Shown here piece by piece: positions 26,034-41,159 of a stretch of DNA of 64,000 bases. This stretch comes from Oryzias latipes (lineage: Eukaryota > Chordata > Actinopteri > Beloniformes > Adrianichthyidae), in assembly GCF_002234675.1 (NCBI RefSeq), contig NC_019879.2:23741855-23805854 (forward strand), in the 5' to 3' direction. The position numbers were made by a program, and so were the translations under genes. The notes below the pieces were generated by a model. The model was given only the letters and a program-made list of their open reading frames with translations. It was not told the origin of the DNA and made no database searches. The number at the start of each line of letters is the position of its first letter. Within the stretch, counting starts at the first letter, position 1.

Positions 26034-26210
26034 GATTTTGATTTGAAATGGTTTATTTCAAGCAATTAAGTACAAATAATACACAACAGCAATATAATCA
26101 TCAGTTATACATTGCTTGAAAGGGAGTGGAAGGAAGTGAACTTATATAATCCCACCCCGTTATACTGTAACCATTTTATTACATGATTTATCAATATCAA
26201 TTTATCAATT
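26034..26210 (-). mobile_element. LINE-like 3' UTR fragment, copy 2
   Basis: Reverse complement of the fragment at 17172-17388, sharing the TTGAAATAAACCATTTCA end and the GGGGTGGGATTATATA block. With that copy it forms an inverted pair around the whole pcdh8 gene. Confidence 0.55.
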
Positions 26211-26605
26211 ATTGCTTTTGAAACAAAATATAGCTAATAACCATCATACCAGTATTTTATGCCATGTACAGGAGGTCTGTAGAATGAAAAATACATGGTC
26301 TGTGAAAGCTAAATTTCCTTTCTAGGATTTACCGATGGAGAGGTCACACAGCACTCAGTGCATCAGCTCCTGCAACACATGACATCAGCCCGTCTCTCTT
26401 GGGCTCTGAGCTGCTTCAAACGTGGGTTTTTAGGTTGGCTCCACAGGGTGGCCACTTTGCTTTGGGCGATTTACAGCCACAGGTAACATTCAGATGTTGA
26501 ATTTTGCAATTTAATATCAACTTTACATCATTCACAGTTACTTGTAAAATAGCCTCCTGGTGAATAGCTCTGCTCTCCATAGAGATTCAACATAATAAGG
26601 GAGTT

Positions 26606-29400
26606 ATGGACACAGAGAAAGAGATGGACAAAGTGAAAAATGCAACTGATGCATTCTGCAGATCTCTGGTAAGAAATCTTTGTATTTTGTGAATTTTAAC
26701 CGACATTTGTGTGATAAAACTGTAAAATCAGTTACATTTGAGGATTGAGAGCAAGATTGAGATTGGTCCATTCTCTTTTGCTGTTTCCTGCATGTCTTAT
26801 TTTTCTTTCTGTGCTGTGGATTTTAAGGGACAAAGAACTTCCTGCAAGGCAACAATCAGTAATATGCTGGGATGTGGAGCTGTGCTTCTTTTCTTTGGTG
26901 CAGTGCTCTTCTTGTGTGCTTGTGTGACTGCTCCTCACCTGTGGAAACTCCGAGATAAGAACGTGAGTGTTAACAAAACATTGCTCCAAACTGAATCTGG
27001 CTTAGCATGCGCTGAATGTAGGAACCCGGCATTATTTTTGAGAACGTTAACAGGCAGAACACCGTGCAGTTTTTTAGAGACTGTAATGAGACGATCATAT
27101 CGATGTCTTGCTGCCAGAGTTTCATCACATCTTTGCTTCTGTTTTCCACACAAATAGATTGCATGAATTGATCTTGGAGCTCGTTTTCATTTTCATAAGA
27201 AACAGTGTAATATTTATTTGTGTTCTAATGAGCTCACATGTTGTGCAAACCTCCTCATCAAGGTCTGGCATCTCCCAGCGTGGTTTACTCAAATTCTCAG
27301 CGTGGTAAAACTACAGAGGATTTCCTTCAACAAAAATATCTGTGAGGGGGAATAACATCACAAAGCACCAAGCTTTTTTTCTGCACGGATCTCTGCTATT
27401 GTGTTTGCCACTCTGTGATTTACATAACTTGACTAATCAGTCATTTTAACATCTCCCTTTGAATGCTGCCAGGTTTATAATGTTCGCTACAGCTTGAACA
27501 TCAACGGGGAGGTGAGGGAGGGCTCCATGGAAATTGATTCTGACAACAATCTGGAGAGATTTAAAACTGGGAGCGGAGCTGAGGAAGCTGTGGAGATTCA
27601 TGACTTTCAAATTGTGAGTGAGTTTGTCCTTGTTTTCTCTTGCTGGGCTCAGTTGAGACCTTCTGTGTGCTGAGCAAAGTAACAAAGCTGTGAGGGTAAA
27701 CATGGCATCTCTGTGATTTGGTGCAGGGAATAACTGGAATCCGCTTCTTTGGAGGAGACAAATGCTACATAAAATCCCAAATCAAAGCAAACCTTCCGCT
27801 CCTGGGAGCTCACAACAAAGAGACGCTGATGTTTGACCTGGTACATGCACACTGTTTGACATCAATGCTGACAACTGGAAGGGAAAGAACACATCTTTAA
27901 TTGGAGTTATTCAGGGATTTTCTTTATTTTTTCATGTCAGACAGACGAATTATTGCCTGCGACGTTTGGTGAGGAGTCCCTGGTATGGGTTCCAGCAGAG
28001 CAGCCACTGAAGGACACCACATTTCTGAGCAACAAAATTCTGGATCTTTGTGGCGAATTTCCCATTTTCTGGCTCCAGCCTGTTGTTTTTAAAGGTTCTT
28101 TTTCTTTTTCTTTATGTCTATCCTGCCCGGCCTAGAAGGATAGCTGCTCTTCCATAGTCTGTTCGAAGAGATCTCTTGTACATTTTTCATATCTTATTAA
28201 AGTCTAAGCTGTGATTGCTCATCTTATTGCAAAATTTACAGCCTATACTCAGAAGTTAGTGAAACACTTGAACATCTTGAAGAGTACACTAAATTTAGAG
28301 TATAAAAAAAGACTAACAAAGTCTTACATTAAAAAAGAATGAACTGAAAATATGCAACCCTGCTTGATATCACTGCTGCTAATTTAATTATTCAGGACGT
28401 CTGAGACAACTCCAGCTATGTAGGATTGAGCTCTGAGGATATGTATGGCATCTTGTGGATGTTGACCCAGTACTCTCGCCTCTTGTGGATGCTGCAACAG
28501 ATGGGGAGAGGAAAAAGCCAGGCGTGCGGCGGGCCAAACGGCAGTTAAACATGGAGGAGATGAAGGCAGCTGCTGAGGCGAGGGACCCGGTCAGTCGCAC
28601 TAAGCATGACGCCTCAGAAAGTCCGGACAGAGGGGAGTCGGGCGCTGGGTCAGCATACAACCCCGAAAACCCTTACCATGTGAGCAACAGGATTTAATCA
28701 ACAACTCTCTATGATTAACAATGCTCCTGAGTGAATTTTTGATTAAGAGAAACACACTGGGCCCCAAAGCAACTTTTAACAGAACAGTTTGCATAAATTT
28801 TTTACAGTTTCATCAACTCTTTAGCGACTTAGTTCAGAGCTGCAGCTGTAGATGCAATCACTGCTAAAAACACGATTTTCATCAGAGGAGAGCGGTGTTT
28901 ACCTGGAATCATTCATTCTGGTTTGTGCCAAATACGGTACCTCAATTGTGCCTCTAATTATAGGTCACCAGAGAAAAGAAAACTGAGATTTTCAAGTAAA
29001 AAGTCCCAGCGGCCATGAAAAATTCCCGTTGCCTTTGAGAGCTGAATGGATGCCAGATAGATTGAATCGCAAATAGAGTTAAAAAAAAATGGCCCGTTGA
29101 AAGATAGAAGAGAAGTCATTGCTTGTGTTAACTGGTCTTGTTTTTTCCTGAATTTGGTTTATATAAATGCAGCGCAGCGGAGGAGCCAGAGACGAGAGCG
29201 CCGTGACCTTTGACACCATGTTGGAGCACCAGGGAATCTGCTGCTCAGAATGCCGCCGCAGCTACACTCAGTGCCAGAGAGTGTGCCACCCTCTGAGAGG
29301 CTACTGGCCCTGGCCCTACCACCACAGAGGGTGCCAGGTAGCGTGTCGGGTCATCATGCCTTGTCGCTGGTGGGTGGCACGGATTTTAGGCGTTGTGTAA
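26606..29400 (+). CDS. cnmd: chondromodulin (leukocyte cell-derived chemotaxin 1)
   Basis: A type II membrane precursor with a BRICHOS domain. The C-terminal peptide is secreted in cartilage and restrains blood-vessel growth. Exons are 26606-26668, 26828-26962, 27473-27613, 27727-27840, 27941-28094, 28471-28679 and 29173-29400, giving 347 aa (human 334). Residues 34-56 form the membrane anchor. BRICHOS covers ~100-195, with its cysteine pair at C126 (KCYIK) and C188 (LDLCG). A furin site RRAKR ends at 226, so the mature peptide would be 121 aa with eight cysteines (295, 296, 299, 306, 310, 326, 330, 336). It ends CRVIMPCRWWVARILGVV, the family hallmark. GSGAEEA and GITGIRF favour chondromodulin over tenomodulin. 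The exon 6 acceptor (28469-28470) has a poor pyrimidine tract but is the only nearby one that keeps the frame. Exon 1 is short, so an upstream extension is possible. Confidence 0.92.
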
Positions 29401-32400
29401 ATTCTACACACCGAAAGGAGTTTTTTCTGAAAGGATCTTCAGTCTCTGACCTTTTATGTTAATTCTCTGAGATTTCTAGGAAATGTTGCAAAATGCTTTG
29501 ACAAATGAGCAGATTGTGAAATCTGATTATTGGCACTATATCTGTGACAGATATTCATATGGATGTATTCAAATATACTGTAAAAGAGGAATGCAGAGAT
29601 GTCACATTCTTACTTCCACCAATAGATTTACAGACGAGCACATCGTTTTAGTTCTATCTGAGGCTTAACGCACTGTACTGTTGAAGGCATGGGAATGGAT
29701 CCAAAGGCTTAGCAGATCATGTACTTTTTTTCTGACTGAACAGCCTTCAATATGTTCTAATTACAGTAACTGGCTTTGATGTTGATGTTTTTGGTGTCAC
29801 ATGGTGTTTCCATGGTTCCATCGGCTGCTCTGCTGATTAAACTGAAGTGACAGCAACAGTTGCCATAACTTCCATTCACAGCTCTAAATCAGTTGGAGGG
29901 CAACTCAATTTGCACACATTGACATCTGCATTGATGTGAACTAATGTGAGATGAGTGTTGTGGGAATGATGGAACATATTAGCATAAAGGTGACATATTT
30001 TTTAAATATTTACGGTTTTTCTTTTAAAAAGAGAGCATAAATGATGTGCTCACAGCATAATCTTGAGGAAGGGGAGGGCACTGGCCATTTTTTTTAAAAT
30101 TATTTATTGCACAGATGCTTGTGGTGTCGGCTAGTCTAAATAACTTACAATAAAAAAAATCAGATTAGTATTTCTAAAGCCATATGCCAACTCTCGGAAT
30201 AATTGAAAGGAGCCATGTTGTGATTAAGTCAATTTCACAGAGGGTGATCCAGGCACATCAAATTACAACAGATGTGAAATTGCACCATATCTGCCACAAA
30301 GCTGCATTGAAACTCTGGAGCACTGCGAGGAGGCAACACAAAGAGATGCTTGTCTTTTTTGCTTGGAGATTTCTTTTCTGGTTTTCATGGGGGTAGAGGT
30401 GCTTATCACATCTGCAGTGCTGATAAGACGGCCTCCGTGCTTCCTCGGGCGATATAATATTAATCCCTCTCCCACGTCCGCAGATACACTTAAAGGAAGG
30501 TGACAAGCATGACATATCCAGGACCTCCTGATGGCTCGTGCTCTGGAGAGCAGCCGCTAAAAGAACCCCAAGTACCCTCAAGTGATGTAAATTTGCAGGG
30601 GGAGTCCAATTTCCATCACAGGGCTGTCACTGCCATGGTCATTAAACTAAATCATCCTGCTGTGTGTCACACAGCTCCCACTTTCGAGTCCCCTCAATAA
30701 TGGAGTTATACTTGGACTGCAGATTGCAGCACAACACTGCACGTCTGACCTAACAGCCACAGTAGAAGTAGCTTGAACATTGCTTTAATGCTCAGAAATA
30801 ACACAGAGGTATAGCAGGTATGAGGTATAACTTGAAATTATCAATCAGCTGGGAAAGCGGTTCTTTATATGCCTGTTGCTGCAATCAAAAAGATGCTAAT
30901 AATATACATAACACGATGGAACTTTTTTTGTTTTTCCTTTCTTGGACTGTGTTGGCTGCATAAGAGCAGGAGAGCAAAGTTTACACAAAAAGAGAAGGCA
31001 AAAAGGCCAACCTGCATCACAACAAGTAGCTATTCAAAACGGCGTTTAAGCCCAGAAAAAAAATACATAGCTCAGGAGAAAAGCCGTTTTTTTTATCCTG
31101 AGGCCCTGTATCTACAGAACTCGTCTTCTTTTGCTTTTCCTCGAGGTTCTGAAAAGAAAATCCGCCCCTGTTGAGTAGTAAAGATGAATGCGTTGGACAT
31201 CAGCTTCAGTGTGTGAGACAGTGGTGCCTTTTTGTTTGTCTCCCCTTTGGAGCTGAGCTTACCCTGGGAGCCCTGCGGGCCAGGGAACAAACAGAGCTTT
31301 GTGCGTGCCGACCCACTGTGCCCAGCAGCCAGACTGTAAACCTCCACTCCTGTGTTAATAAGAAGCCACAGATGAGGAATCCGCACAGATGACGAGGGAG
31401 GGGAGCTTTCCCGCATCCACCTGTGCTTTCATCATTTCCCATCAAAACAAGCATGGGCAGGCGGGGGCTGTGCAACGTGAAAGCTTTTTTTTTTTTTTTT
31501 AGTAGCTATCCTCCTGGCACCAAAACTTAACTCATCGCAGTTGGGAATTCTTAGCTGGTGATTTTTTTGTTAGAATAATTTTATACTGATCAATCCAATG
31601 CACTCACTAGAGCTCCCTGTAAATATAGCAGCAGTCTGTCATAAATTTATTTCTGTTGCCTAAGAGGCATTAAAAGTGTGAACAAGAGTGTGAAGTGAAG
31701 CACTCTAGTTGACATGTCCTACATTTGATTGCATGTTTTCCATTACATCAAGCCATGAATGCAATAAACAGTAGTGACAGCCCATTTTGCACCCTAACAG
31801 TGAACACAGAAACCCTTTTAGGCTGGCTCATTATGTTTGTTGCAAGAACGCACTGAAATACATTTATAACTGTTGGCACTGGAGAACCTGTTACACACAG
31901 TTTTGCACCAGCCGTAACAAACCGAATGAATGGTCAGAAATGTGAAGCTGGAAGAAGGGTTGTTATGGTGCAAGGCTTAAATGCTTTTTAATCCCATGCT
32001 TGAGTGACTGCTTGCAGTCTTGCCCAGCACTCTGCCTGCCTTTGTAGGTCTGCGTGAAGTTCCCCTGCTGCTGGCTGAAGCGCCTTCTTCCCTCTCTTCG
32101 TCTCTCTTGCCGTTCTCTCCTGCTTTGTATGCAAGCCCCAAATGACTGTTAATCAAATGCCAGTGAGGACGGCAAAAAGAAGTGTGACTTGTTTATTTCA
32201 CAGAATTAAACCCCCCCAAATACTGGCTTCAGATATGCCTGCATTCAGTAAATTATTTTAACTGTTCTGAAACATCACAGCAATTACTCTGAACACACTG
32301 CAGAGAGTCGTTTGCCTTCTTCTGTGTATTGCACTTGGTTGCATGGTGTCCTTGTTATACTTAAAAAGAGAACCTGTAGAGCGATGTGGGTGTAAATTGG

Positions 32401-34135
32401 ACACAGTGCTGGAATTTGCACCACTGCTTTCCTAAGGACATACTGCCTGCGTGACAGCAAGTGTGGCAGAGGCACCCAACCTGAAGTGGATGTCATAAAT
32501 TCTAAAGAAAGGGTTAGCAGTTATCTTCAAATCGCAACATGTATGAGCCCTCTGGGAGAAGCCCACTCTCCACAACACATTCTATTTGGCCAGACCAGTC
32601 AACCAAAATATGTGCTTTCCTTTTTGCCCTGAGCAGAATTCAGAAATGGGTGCCCAAAGGATCAATATGAAAGAGCTTTTCTATCAAAAATGTGTCATTT
32701 GTGCTAACTTTTGTTTTTAAGGAGAAGTTCCCTAGAATTTGCAGATGCTTAAGAAGAGCTATAGATAGCTCAAAGCAGAATCAAACCGGGGCTCCACATA
32801 TACAGACTGTGAGAAAATAACAGCTCCTCCTCAAAGCAATGTCAAGAGGCTTTTCACATAAAAGCCAAAGTTGTCTTTAGGAGTTGTAAAAAGAACTGGC
32901 AAAGTTTATGAAGTTAAAAGCAAATGTGTTTTTAATCCTCAACTGCAACAATGAGGGAGCCTGCACACTTAGATATGTCACCCCGGGGGCAAGCTCTATA
33001 CTTAAGGCTTACAACAGCCTCATTATCTCCCTCAACTCACATCCGATCCTAGCAGCAGTTTGTCACAGGCAGGCTCCTATCTGCCACTAGGCATCAGACC
33101 AATTCTCCTGCAACACCACTGTACATAATTGCCATATGGCCAGCATTTTGAGCCAGACTGAAGACTAAAAAGCCCTGTAGGGTGATTCCCCAGATAACTA
33201 AATGAATATTTTATCTCATTTCCATCTAATTTGCACTGCATTATTATACAGAATGAATTTTTTTAATTAATTGATTGAACAGATCAAACACAGGTTTATA
33301 CTTTGATTCGAGGAGGGCTGTTATTTTGCTAATTTGCATGATTTTTTTTTCCTTCATTCCAACCTTCTTAACCTCACACAAGTTCAGTTCCTCATCATGG
33401 AAGCATTAAAATAAAACATACAGCAAATTAATAACTGTCGTTGCACATGAAACGCCTTGTTTTGGTTGTGTGAGCAGTTCCAGTGAGAAGTCTTTATACC
33501 TGCCACCCCACTGATTAATTAATTTCACACTGCTTAATTAAATCCACAGTCTGGGGAGCATGGGCAGCACCGTGGGGAGCTGGATTGAGCCTTGTGTGCA
33601 TACAGATTACTAAAGAGGGTCTGAGACTCCTGCTCCCTTGCCGATGTTGACACTGACATCACCTTCCTCTGGATAACCGATTGTGTCATTTTGCAGTTGT
33701 GAGCTCTCACTGCAGCAGACATGATAGCATGGTGTCATTCTCTGACTTAGTGATACGATTTTCACTAAAGATGCCAAAATAGAAAGCTTGGTTTAAGATA
33801 TGATAGGTGCAAAAAATGGGGAAAGCAATTAAAGCTGAAATGGTTTTTCTAAGAAAATAAATAATAGAAAAAAAGAGCATAGACTATATTTTAGATCAAA
33901 CCTACAATATATTGGCCTTGACGTAACTGAGCAAATGAAACCTATGCCTCCAACGGTCAAAGCCTTGGACACACTGTTCCTTTCATGTCAGAACAGAGAA
34001 GTGCCTCAATGTTTGAGCAGCAAATATCACTGTGTGGTCACAAAAAAACTAAAAAAAGCAAATGTTGATTGTTGTGTTCTCTTGAGGCATAAACACATGC
34101 TGATTAAGATGCTTCAATTTTATCTTTACTGAGCA
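29401..34135. other. cnmd-ednrb intergenic DNA, low in recognised repeats
   Basis: About 4.7 kb without a recognisable gene or transposon, in contrast to the repeat-rich flanks. It starts with the cnmd 3' UTR. Compositionally mixed, moderately GC-containing blocks (for example 30180-30700 and 31560-33700) could be conserved regulatory sequence, but this cannot be shown from one genome. Confidence 0.35.
30149..30154 (+). terminator. cnmd: possible cnmd polyadenylation signal
   Basis: AATAAA about 750 bases after the cnmd stop, in an A-rich context. I see no good signal closer to the stop. Confidence 0.3.
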
Positions 34136-34450
34136 GCTTGAAAACATGGTGGCATTTAGAGGCGGTATGGTGGATTCAATAACTCCTGAAACCAGAATGT
34201 GCGCTGCATGTATTAAGTGCACTCAGTCACAACGTCAAGGTAAACCACATCTTTATTCTTCCATTTGTCTAATAAAAGGAAAGAATGACTACCTATGGAC
34301 AACAAAAAGAACTCTTCAGTCTTTTTTTCCATCTTTGAACTCAATAATTCACTACTACGACTATACTTTGCTGTTTTTAATGGAGCTATTGTAACAAGGT
34401 AATTTCCCCTTTATTTGATCAATAAAGTTCTATTCTATTCTATTCTATTC
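34136..34450 (+). mobile_element. LINE-like 3' end with (TTCTA)n tail
   Basis: The stretch ends TTGATCAATAAAGTTCTATTC and then pentanucleotide repeats at 34429-34450. A GATCAATAAAG..(TCTA/TTCTA)n terminus is common at the 3' end of fish LINEs. Only the UTR is recognisable, and the left boundary is approximate. Confidence 0.4.
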
Positions 34451-35381
34451 AAGATGTGTGGAGAAGTTCATTGCTCCCATACTTAACAGGAAATGAAAAT
34501 ACTTGAAATTAAAAAAAACTTGGAAATAAGAGGAATGTCTGACCCAAAAAAGGGCTTAAAGAAAATCAAAGTCCTTTAGTACCAGCATTTTCTATCACTA
34601 CAACCTGCTTGGAGCGTCCAGAAATGGTACAAGGTGTCAAATGCTCAAAGACAAGGAAAAAGAGAAGCATGACCGACAGCAGCCAGATTCTGCCAAGAGG
34701 AGCCGACAGACAGATTTTTCAAAGGTTTTACGGACAGATGTAATGAGAGTGACTCGACGGAACAGATGGACCGACCTGTGCTGAATCACTAATGGACAAA
34801 TGGCACAATTTAGAGTCGGGCACCGTGCAGAGGGATGGGAATGGGCTGCTATCATTACAGATAAGCTACTTGGACCTTTTCAGGAAAAAAAAAAAGACTG
34901 GAGGCCTGCACCCAAACCTACACACACTTTTAAGAACATGTTTTCTTTAATCGATGAAGAGCTCTGCAGCATTCAAGCACAATTAACTGACCACAAAGGT
35001 TGAACAGGATGGGCGAAAACCATCCTGTCCAATTTCTTTAAATAAATTCTGCTTTTGAACTTCTGACACTTTGTCTTTAAAAGAGACTAAACGAAATGTT
35101 GCAACAAATAGCTCAAGAAAACTGCAGAACACACTGATCCAATGATAAAAAAAAAAATGTTGCAAGAAAAAAAAAACAGTTTTCATTGAGCAATTTTAGA
35201 AATCACTTGATTCAACAGCAACTTTCCTTCTGAGATCTGCAGTTTGCAGACGTGAATAAAAACTAACTTTTCATTGATGTATACTAAAAAGCTAAACATT
35301 AAGGATAAAGTTATTTTAAAAGATGATGGTTTTACTTTGATGTTACTATCTGTTAATCTTGTGTCAATTGGTAACCTACCA

Positions 35382-36805
35382 TTTTAGACAACAAAATTAT
35401 GGAGTTCCCCAAAGCTCCGTCTTGGGGTCACTATAATTTAGCAGATCCCACTGACCCAGGTTATAAAGGTTGTGTCACACGTTTTGACATTCAAAGCACG
35501 AGCAGATATAACATTGCATCAGTACTAAAGTCAGCCGGCTATTGGAATGCTTTTTTTTTATTATTAAACAGTTGGATTCCCCTGATCTACACTAGTTTTA
35601 AGTGTTGGCCGTGTCGTGTCTTACTATGGCTAAGTACAATCTACGCATTTTCCATATGAAATTTTGTTCTGCCGTGATACATGCTAATTTACATGAGAAT
35701 GATACGAGATTACGTGAAATATATAATTCATAAGTGTTTCTTGCGTTTGTCCTTCATCAATGTAATTCTACAACATTAATGACTGGATGTGCAACAAGTT
35801 AGGCTACGTCAGCTGTCCTTGGGCTAAAGAGAAACGGTTGAAGGGTTGCTTCAGAGCTTTAATCTATTCATTGAAAAAACCTCAACCAGGCCAGAAATGT
35901 GGGTGTGGATACAGACCTGGATTTTGATAAACACATTTACCCTTGAACACCCAAGAAATTTCCTTTTTTTTTTCTTTTGTTTGTTCATTTTGGGTAGCAA
36001 GAATTGACAGCTACCTAAAAATATTTTAAAGTAAAAACAAGAAAAAAAATAAAAAATAGAAAAACTTTAGAAAATTGGAGGCCAAAATGACCCCATGAGG
36101 TCTTCAGGGTTAAGGCAGTCACAAAATCAGCCTTTTATCATCTTTAAAAATATTTCAAGGATTAAAGATCTGATGTCTAAACAGGACCTTGAATGACAAG
36201 TTCATGCATTCATCTTCAGTTGACATAACTACTGTAACAGTGATTTTACTGGACAGGAAACTGCAACGTATTTAGGTCTCTGCTGCTTGGGTCTCCTACA
36301 AAAATAGACAACATCAGTCCAGTTCTAAGGTCTTTACACTGGCTGCCTGTCTTACTGGTTTATAAAGCTTTGAATTGTTTTAGCACCAAAATATATGATA
36401 GACCTCCTGCCCCAGTATGACCAGTCAGTCATCTCCGGTCATCTTGATCAGGTCTCAGAGTCAAAATCAAACATGGAGAGGCTGCATTCAGCTTTCATGC
36501 TCCACAGATCTGAAACAGACTTCCAAAAAGCCGTAGATCAGCTGAAACACTCAGTCTATTTACCACCAGGTTAAAGAGCCACCTGTTCTGTGCTGCATTT
36601 GATTAGTTTTTTTTTCAAAGTTTACATCTGACTGTTACTTTAAGTGTACTTTAAAATTAAGTTAACTAAGTTAATTAAGTCAACTTTTTTTTATTCTAAT
36701 GATCAATTGTGTAATATTTATCTTGAATGTTTCCCTTAATGTTTTATGTAAATTCTTTAAACTGTTTTTGTACACGAAATTTGCCACACAAATAAAACGT
36801 GCCTA
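35382..36805 (+). pseudogene. decayed L2-like LINE
   Basis: At 35397-35440 a worn YGVPQ..VLG reverse-transcriptase motif is readable. At 35880-35935 and 36115-36600 the translation parallels the intact L2-like copy at 4482-5328 (RNLGV..D.DF, AFYHL, LRSLHWLP, LVYK), with many stops and indels. The 3' end near 36760-36805 has the same ACACAAATAAA..TGCC form. A short MITE (35940-36109) interrupts it. It is much older than the 4.5 kb copy. Confidence 0.6.
35940..36109. mobile_element. short TTAA-type MITE inside decayed L2
   Basis: A 170 bp segment that starts CCCTTGAACACC and ends GTCTTCAGGG. TTAA follows at 36110-36113, and TTTA precedes it. LINE similarity stops at its left edge and resumes right after it (VTKSAFYHL). 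The ends differ in sequence from the CCCTTGTGC family. Confidence 0.5.
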
Positions 36806-36814
36806 TAAAATATA

Positions 36815-37960
36815 AAAAGGAAAAACGTAATCTCTTTAATGTTACTAACAAAGTCTATTAAGTAGTGTTTTCTGTAAGACACTTATATTTTATATTTATG
36901 TTGTTTGTATTTATTGTTTTTTTCATTTGGCCAGTTTGAAACACTCAAGTTGAAACTTTTATTAGTTTTTTAGAAAACACCTTCAAGTCGTGTTCCTATT
37001 TACTATGAAGGAGCATCCCACACATCTTACAAAAAGTCACTCTTTTATTTCAACAACTTTGTTCCAACAAACAACTTAACTTCACTCAGACAAGATAAAC
37101 TTTTAATAGGCGTTCCGCCACACAAGCAGCCAGACAGTTTTTCAGGCTGATACAGCATTAGCTGGGAGGACTGTGCTTCATTTGTGCTTGCCTTGTCCTG
37201 TGACGGGAAGACCTATCAGGTGCCACCAGCATCCCCTCCACCCCAACACCCCCCGTGCCTCTCTCCTCCTGACCTCATTCTGTCATCTTCGTTTCCCTTC
37301 TTTCCCACTCTCAGGTCTTTTATAAAGTGTCTCCATGCATTACACATTTAACAATGCATTAAAAATAGGCCACCATCAATCAGTTCATTCAGTGTTGAGG
37401 ACAGGATTTACTTGTGGCATCAATTTGATATGTTTTTCAGGGAAAGAACGACTATAAACTTGAAAAATGCCACATCCAGGGCATGCATGGAACTGAAACA
37501 AAAATAATATAAGTGCTAATAATTCCTCTTCCGAGAGAGTCCTTTTGAATTTGCATTTGCATGATATCCTATGGCATAACGTTGTACTACAGCCCAGCAG
37601 TGAAATTATATGCAGGTCTTCAGACTTGACAGGATATACAGCACAGTGTCGAAAACAGTGATTTAAGAACTGTGATGCATGATAGAGCAAAGGTACCAGG
37701 TGAGATCTGATGTAATTGTTGGAAGGGAGTCATGCGCCCAGGAGCTAACAATGGTCTAAACAGTCTGATTGGAGGTTGCTCTCGCCAAAACAGCTGTTTA
37801 ACTGACGGCATCATTACATAAAAAAGCGCTCCGTTGTTATTCAAAGGTAATATTGTGTTATTGGGACTGGTTGCTGAGCAACCAGAGATTTTCTGGCATT
37901 TTTTTTTTAACTGTCCATTTAATATAGTTATATTGACAAAAGCACAAATTTACAAATGCG
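36815..37960. other. intergenic DNA 3' of ednrb
   Basis: It includes the presumed ednrb 3' UTR. On the minus strand an AATAAA lies at 37049-37044, which would give a UTR of about 0.9 kb, but assignment is uncertain. No other feature is recognised. Confidence 0.35.
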
Positions 37961-37971
37961 TGTGAGTTTTG

Positions 37972-40828
<2,857 letters not shown>

Positions 40829-40851
40829 TATTAATGATTTTCACAAAAGGC

Positions 40852-41150
40852 GCTGAAGTGTTTTTATTTTTTTCCAAATCAGAACTAAGAAATGGAAGGT
40901 GAAAAAAAAAATATGTTAGCCTTTTGAGTCACGTCAAAGTATGGAGCTGATGAGAAAAATAAATTTCATTTTCTATTCAAAAGGCAAGAAGAAATCGACA
41001 AAACACAGAGATACAGAGAGACGCAGAGAATCATTCCAGCTTACCTTCAGATGTGCATAAACACTGTGAACGCGTCTCTGCAAAACCTAAGAAAAAGCCT
41101 GTTTGTTAACCACAAAAAAACAGTCTTTGTTGGTGCGCCTGCTGTAAATG
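40852..41150 (-). promoter_or_regulatory. ednrb: ednrb 5' UTR exon and promoter region (inferred)
   Basis: On the minus strand a donor GTAAGC (41044-41039) follows ...CTGAAG, and an acceptor CTTCAG ends at 40853, 24 bases before the start codon. This predicts a 5' UTR intron of about 190 bp and a first non-coding exon ending at 41045. The transcription start is not visible. Confidence 0.45.
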
Positions 41151-41159
41151 TTTGAATTT

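Noticed and set aside
34136..34394. 82-codon ORF (MVAFRGGMVDS...)
   Set aside because: It ends inside a LINE-like 3' UTR with an AATAAAG and TTCTA tail, and has no domain or splice support.
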